Shown here: positions 61,053 through 64,000 of the stretch, piece after piece
Numbering within the stretch: the stretch's first letter is position 1
Layout: each line of letters begins with the position of its first letter
Source of the DNA: Chloroflexota bacterium
Lineage (GTDB): Bacteria > Chloroflexota > UBA6077 > FW602-bin22 > JAMCYS01
Assembly (NCBI GenBank): GCA_023473795.1
Contig: JAMCYS010000086.1
Span: 62,001 to 126,000, forward strand
Reading direction: 5' to 3'
Length of the DNA: 64,000 nt
The notes under the pieces: generated by a model
Databases searched by the model: none
What the model saw: the letters and a program-made list of their open reading frames with translations, nothing else
Told to the model about the DNA's origin: nothing
Position numbers and translations under genes: made by a program

Positions 61053-62048
61053 CTACCCTTCCACCCCGGGCGAGACTAGACCCCTTTCCGTACGCTTGTG
61101 CAGGTACTCGTCCGCGCCCAGAGCGGCCACCGCCCCGTCCGCGGCGGCGGTGACGATCTGCCGCGTAGCGCCGGCTCGCACGTCGCCCACGGCGAAGACC
61201 CCCGGCGCGGAAGTAGCCATGCGGGCATCGGTAACGACATAGCCCCAGTCATCCAGCGCCAGCTGGCCGGTGAACAAGTCCGTATTCGGGATCATGCCAA
61301 TCCAGACGAAGACGCCGTCGACCGGCAGCTCCTCCATTTCCCCGGTCAACACGTTGCGGATCTGGACGCCCCGCACCCGGTCCTCCCCGAGAACGCGCTC
61401 GACGACGACGTTGTAGCGCACGTCAATCTTGGGATTGGACAGCGCGCGCTCGGTGTTGGCCCGGTCCGCCCGCAACTGGTCGCGCCGGTGCAGCACATGA
61501 ACCTTCTCCGCGAAACGCGTGAGATAGTCGCTCTCCTTGACCGCGGAGTCCCCGCCGCCGACTGCCGCCGCCACCTTGCCCTCCATGAACGGGCCATCGC
61601 AGGTCGCGCAGACCGACACGCCGCGTCCCCAGAACTGATCCTCGCCCGGCACCCCCAGCTTGCGTGGGCGCGCGCCGGTGGCCAGAATCACGACGGGCGC
61701 CCGCAGCCGGCCTTCCGACGTCAGCACCATCTTAACGTCGGCAAGAAGGTTCATGCTCAGGACCTCGGCGTTGGCCCACTTAAGCCCGAAGCCCGTGGCC
61801 TGCCGTCGCATCCATTCGCCTATCTCCGCCCCGGATCCCTCGATGCACCCAGGGCAGTTGTCCACGCGCTCAGTTGTGGCCATCTGGCCGCCTGCTACGC
61901 TCTTCTCCACGAGGATGGTGTTCAGCCCTGCCCGCGCGGCATAAAGACCTGCCACCAGCCCGGCCGGGCCGCCTCCGACGATGACCACGTCATAGTCTTT
62001 GTCGTAGAGGCTTTCGTCGCCCGACCGGGTTATTCGGAAGTTAAGCAT
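61053..62048 (-). CDS. trxB: Thioredoxin reductase
   Basis: A 331-residue flavoprotein that reduces thioredoxin with NADPH. The FAD motif GGGPAGLVAGLYAARAG spans residues 25-41, the redox pair CATC is Cys147 and Cys150, the NAD(P) motif GGGDSAVKES begins near residue 164, and the C-terminal FAD segment is GVFAVGDVRAG. A 20-residue polar N-terminal extension precedes the FAD domain, slightly longer than usual. It has its own extended -10 promoter and a terminator. NADPH use is inferred; VHVLHRRDQLRA, the segment that normally binds the 2'-phosphate, is consistent. Confidence 0.95.
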   Translation of the reverse strand: MLNFRITRSGDESLYDKDYDVVIVGGGPAGLVAGLYAARAGLNTILVEKSVAGGQMATTERVDNCPGCIEGSGAEIGEWMRRQATGFGLKWANAEVLSMNLLADVKMVLTSEGRLRAPVVILATGARPRKLGVPGEDQFWGRGVSVCATCDGPFMEGKVAAAVGGGDSAVKESDYLTRFAEKVHVLHRRDQLRADRANTERALSNPKIDVRYNVVVERVLGEDRVRGVQIRNVLTGEMEELPVDGVFVWIGMIPNTDLFTGQLALDDWGYVVTDARMATSAPGVFAVGDVRAGATRQIVTAAADGAVAALGADEYLHKRTERGLVSPGVEG

Positions 62049-62106
62049 GATAAGTCGGTCTCCTCAAACAAGCTGGCCGTGCACGCCCACGGCGCTGCCA
62101 ATATCC

Positions 62107-62115
62107 ATTGTAGCA
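62107..62115 (-). promoter_or_regulatory. Extended -10 promoter of trxB
   Basis: Minus strand TG-C-TACAAT (62115-62107). No good -35 is present, which suits an extended -10 promoter. The start is about 50 bases before the trxB start codon. Confidence 0.5.
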
Positions 62116-62213
62116 TGTCCCCGCCACCCGCCTATGCAAAATGCACACCCCGTGCCAGGCTGGTACGGGGAGTAGCCGTGCCCAGGCCCACCCCCGTTCA
62201 TGGAGCCGCGCGC

Positions 62214-63041
62214 TCAGCCTTTGACGGCGCCCAGCGTCAGACCCCGCACCACATGCTTCTGGACTATGAGGACGAAGAGGACTACTGGCAACGTCACGGT
62301 CGTCGCCGTGGCATTCAACCCGCCCCAGTCGATCATGGTCTCGCCCATGAAGCTGTACACGGCCACGGGGAGCGTGCGCACAGCGGACCCGCCCAAGATG
62401 AGCGACAACATGAAGTTGTTCCACGAGAAGATGAACGCGAGAATGCCGGAAACGACAACTCCGGGCATCGACAGCGGCAACGCCACACGCATGAAGGTGC
62501 CATAGATCGAGCAACCGTCGATTCTAGCGGCGTCAAACAGCTCACCCGGCAGGTCTTCAAAGAAGCCTATCAAGATCCAGATAACAAGCGGCATGGTCAC
62601 GGTCAGGTGGCTGAGGATGACCGCCTGATGCGTACCGATTTGCCTGATTGTGCTGAAGAGGATGAACCACGGCAACAGATAGCTCATGCCAGGCAAAATG
62701 CGAGAGGATAGCACGGTCAGGGCCAGGAAGTGCTGGCGCCAGACCGCGATGCTGAAAGCGGCCGGCAGCCCCAGCAGCAGACCCAGCCCGGTGGAGCCCA
62801 GGGCTATGATCACACTGTTCAGGAAGTACTGGACTACTGGCGTCCGGTTGAACACCTTGTCGTAGTTGGCCAGCGTCGGTTCGAAGAAGAGAAGCGGCGG
62901 AATGGCTGTGTTCTGCAACTGGGTCTTCAGCGAAGCCATTACCATCCAGACAAACACGAAGATGAACGGCGCACTGAAGAAGACGACAAAGGCGTAGAGG
63001 AAGGTTCGTCGCAGCGCCTTGTTCCATTTCGGCCTTACCAC
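62214..63041 (-). CDS. Carbohydrate ABC transporter permease, MalG type (third importer)
   Basis: A 275-residue permease. It has six membrane segments, the EAA loop ELFDAARIDGCSIYGTFMRVALPL near residue 165 and the C-terminal GLTLGAVKG. I place the start at GTG 63041, inside the end of the MalF gene (7-base overlap) with GAGGAGG just upstream; the longer frame to 63539 is a shadow of MalF. Two EAA positions differ from the other two importers (LFDAARIDGCS), so this is a separate sugar system. Its ATPase is not in the window. Confidence 0.92.
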   Translation of the reverse strand: MVRPKWNKALRRTFLYAFVVFFSAPFIFVFVWMVMASLKTQLQNTAIPPLLFFEPTLANYDKVFNRTPVVQYFLNSVIIALGSTGLGLLLGLPAAFSIAVWRQHFLALTVLSSRILPGMSYLLPWFILFSTIRQIGTHQAVILSHLTVTMPLVIWILIGFFEDLPGELFDAARIDGCSIYGTFMRVALPLSMPGVVVSGILAFIFSWNNFMLSLILGGSAVRTLPVAVYSFMGETMIDWGGLNATATTVTLPVVLFVLIVQKHVVRGLTLGAVKG

Positions 63042-63964
63042 GATACCCTCCTCAGTCGCATGAAGACGACGCTCACACCCATCACCAGGGCGAAGAAGAT
63101 CATCAGGAGGGCGGACGAGTAACCCATGTTGAAGTACTCGAACGCCTGGATGAAAGAGTAAATGTTGAGGGTTTCCGACGCGTAGACCGGACCTCCCTTG
63201 GTGATGACGAAGATGCTGTCGAAAGTCTTGAGGGCATCGATGGAGCGGAACAGCACCGCCACCATGATCGTCGGACGCAGCAGCGGTAGCGTGATGTGCC
63301 AGAGCAGCTGCGCCGAGTTGGCCCCGTCGATTGCCGCCGATTCGTAGGGATCGGTCGGTAGCGCCGAAAGCCCGGCCAATACTATCAGCATAACCAGTGG
63401 AGTGAACTTCCAGCTGTCCACCACGACGAGACAGAGGAGAGCGATGCTCTGATCTGCCACCCAGATGCTGGGCGGCTGGCCGATGAGAGAGAGCAGATAG
63501 TTGAGCAATCCTGAAGTCGGGTCGTACATCATCAACCACACAAGCGAGACCGCCACCGGAGTGGCCATCATCGGCAGGAGAAACAGACTGCGGAAGATGC
63601 CCCGGCCCTTAAACTCCTCGTTGAAGACGAGGGCCATGGCGATGCCGAGGATGGTCTGCAACCCGACCGCCAGAGTGGTGAAGACGATTGTGCGCACGAA
63701 GGCACCAGAAAAACGCGCGTCCTGGGTGATGAGCTTCACGTAGTTGTCCAGACCGACAAATATCGGCCCTTTAGGGCTTGAGGCAAACCAGCTCTGGAAG
63801 CTCATCCACATCGTATAGACGACGGGGAAAACCATCATGCCGACGATTGCCAGCACGGCCGGCGCGGGCATTAGGTAGCGCGCGTTTCGCTCGTCGAAGA
63901 GATTGAAAGAGCGCCGGCGGACCGGGGCCCGCACGGGGACTGCCGGAACTTGGCTCATGGGCAT
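63035..63964 (-). CDS. Carbohydrate ABC transporter permease, MalF type (third importer)
   Basis: A 309-residue permease with the EAA loop TDPYESAAIDGANSAQLLWHI near residue 205 and six membrane segments after a polar N-terminus (VPVRAPVRRRSFNLFDERNARYLMP). ATG 63964 is only 36 bases from the window edge, so the expected binding-protein gene and promoter lie outside. It overlaps MalG by 7 bases, the same coupled arrangement as the other importers. Substrate unknown. Confidence 0.92.
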   Translation of the reverse strand: MPMSQVPAVPVRAPVRRRSFNLFDERNARYLMPAPAVLAIVGMMVFPVVYTMWMSFQSWFASSPKGPIFVGLDNYVKLITQDARFSGAFVRTIVFTTLAVGLQTILGIAMALVFNEEFKGRGIFRSLFLLPMMATPVAVSLVWLMMYDPTSGLLNYLLSLIGQPPSIWVADQSIALLCLVVVDSWKFTPLVMLIVLAGLSALPTDPYESAAIDGANSAQLLWHITLPLLRPTIMVAVLFRSIDALKTFDSIFVITKGGPVYASETLNIYSFIQAFEYFNMGYSSALLMIFFALVMGVSVVFMRLRRVSW

Positions 63965-64000
63965 ACCTCGGGACGGCGCTCGCCGACGTGGTTGCCGGCG

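Noticed and set aside
61098-62711. Plus-strand open frame of 537 codons across trxB and a permease gene
   Set aside because: Antisense to trxB and MalG, both certain; spans their intergenic region with low-complexity sequence.
63042-63539. N-terminal extension of the third MalG to give 441 residues
   Set aside because: It lies antisense-free but out of frame within the MalF gene; the GTG at 63041 with GAGGAGG gives the normal family length.

Overview
The window is high-GC bacterial DNA. It is densely coded on both strands, and short leaders, SD-led GTG/TTG starts and TTGACA/TATAAT-type promoters are common. The gene content points to an anaerobic or facultatively anaerobic heterotroph: a glycyl-radical enzyme, a hydroxylamine reductase (Hcp) with its Rrf2 regulator, a giant 2-hydroxyacyl-CoA dehydratase activase-like protein, and three carbohydrate ABC importers. 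KGG-repeat proteins, arrays of large GT39-like membrane proteins and zf-trcl zinc ribbons together suggest a member of the Chloroflexota. That placement is inferred from gene content only; there is no rRNA or tRNA in the window to confirm it.

Layout. 0-1.4 kb: end of a YczE-type membrane protein and a lipoprotein cyclophilin. 1.4-21.7 kb: a carbon-catabolism island. It holds two MalFG-type importers with their binding proteins, a PfkB sugar kinase, an SDR, a Gfo/Idh/MocA dehydrogenase, a TIM-barrel sugar isomerase, a CxE-type glycyl-radical enzyme, a LarA-like protein, a GarR-like reductase, a GntR regulator, a VOC protein, an enolase-superfamily dehydratase and an HpaI-type aldolase. The trio of enolase-superfamily dehydratase, HpaI aldolase and tartronate-semialdehyde-type reductase has the logic of the glucarate/galactarate pathway, so I infer a sugar-acid or related polyol catabolic locus. 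Two MITE-like palindromic elements flank the Gfo/Idh gene. 21.8-29.4 kb: aconitase, a 4HBT thioesterase and the giant activase. 29.8-33.8 kb: a KGG stress protein and a cobalt/nickel importer (CbiM, CbiN-like, His-rich CbiQ, CbiO) whose ATPase carries a degenerate CbiD domain at its C-terminus. 34.1-46.6 kb: an MFS exporter and four tandem giant GT39-like membrane proteins with duplicated beta-domains.

46.6-64 kb: a decayed NHL-repeat gene, a gamma-glutamyltransferase, a UDG-linked radical SAM protein with a leaderless promoter, and a decayed fifth GT39-like gene. Next to that pseudogene is a possible structured, attenuator-like leader in front of a zinc-knuckle/cold-shock protein. After these come a zinc-ribbon protein, an amidohydrolase, MalQ, a His-tailed DMT transporter, a GIY-YIG protein, YbaK, a cupin, the rrf2-hcp operon, trxB, and the permease half of a third sugar importer that runs off the right edge.

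Most notable: the CbiO-CbiD fusion; the four-plus-one GT39 array with its pseudogene; the glycyl-radical/LarA catabolic operon with no activase or cofactor genes in view; the possible attenuator at 51.47-51.59 kb; and several well-formed promoter/operator pairs (GntR self-operator, CcpA/LacI-like site, Rrf2 site). I saw no CRISPR array, transposase, phage gene, tRNA or rRNA.
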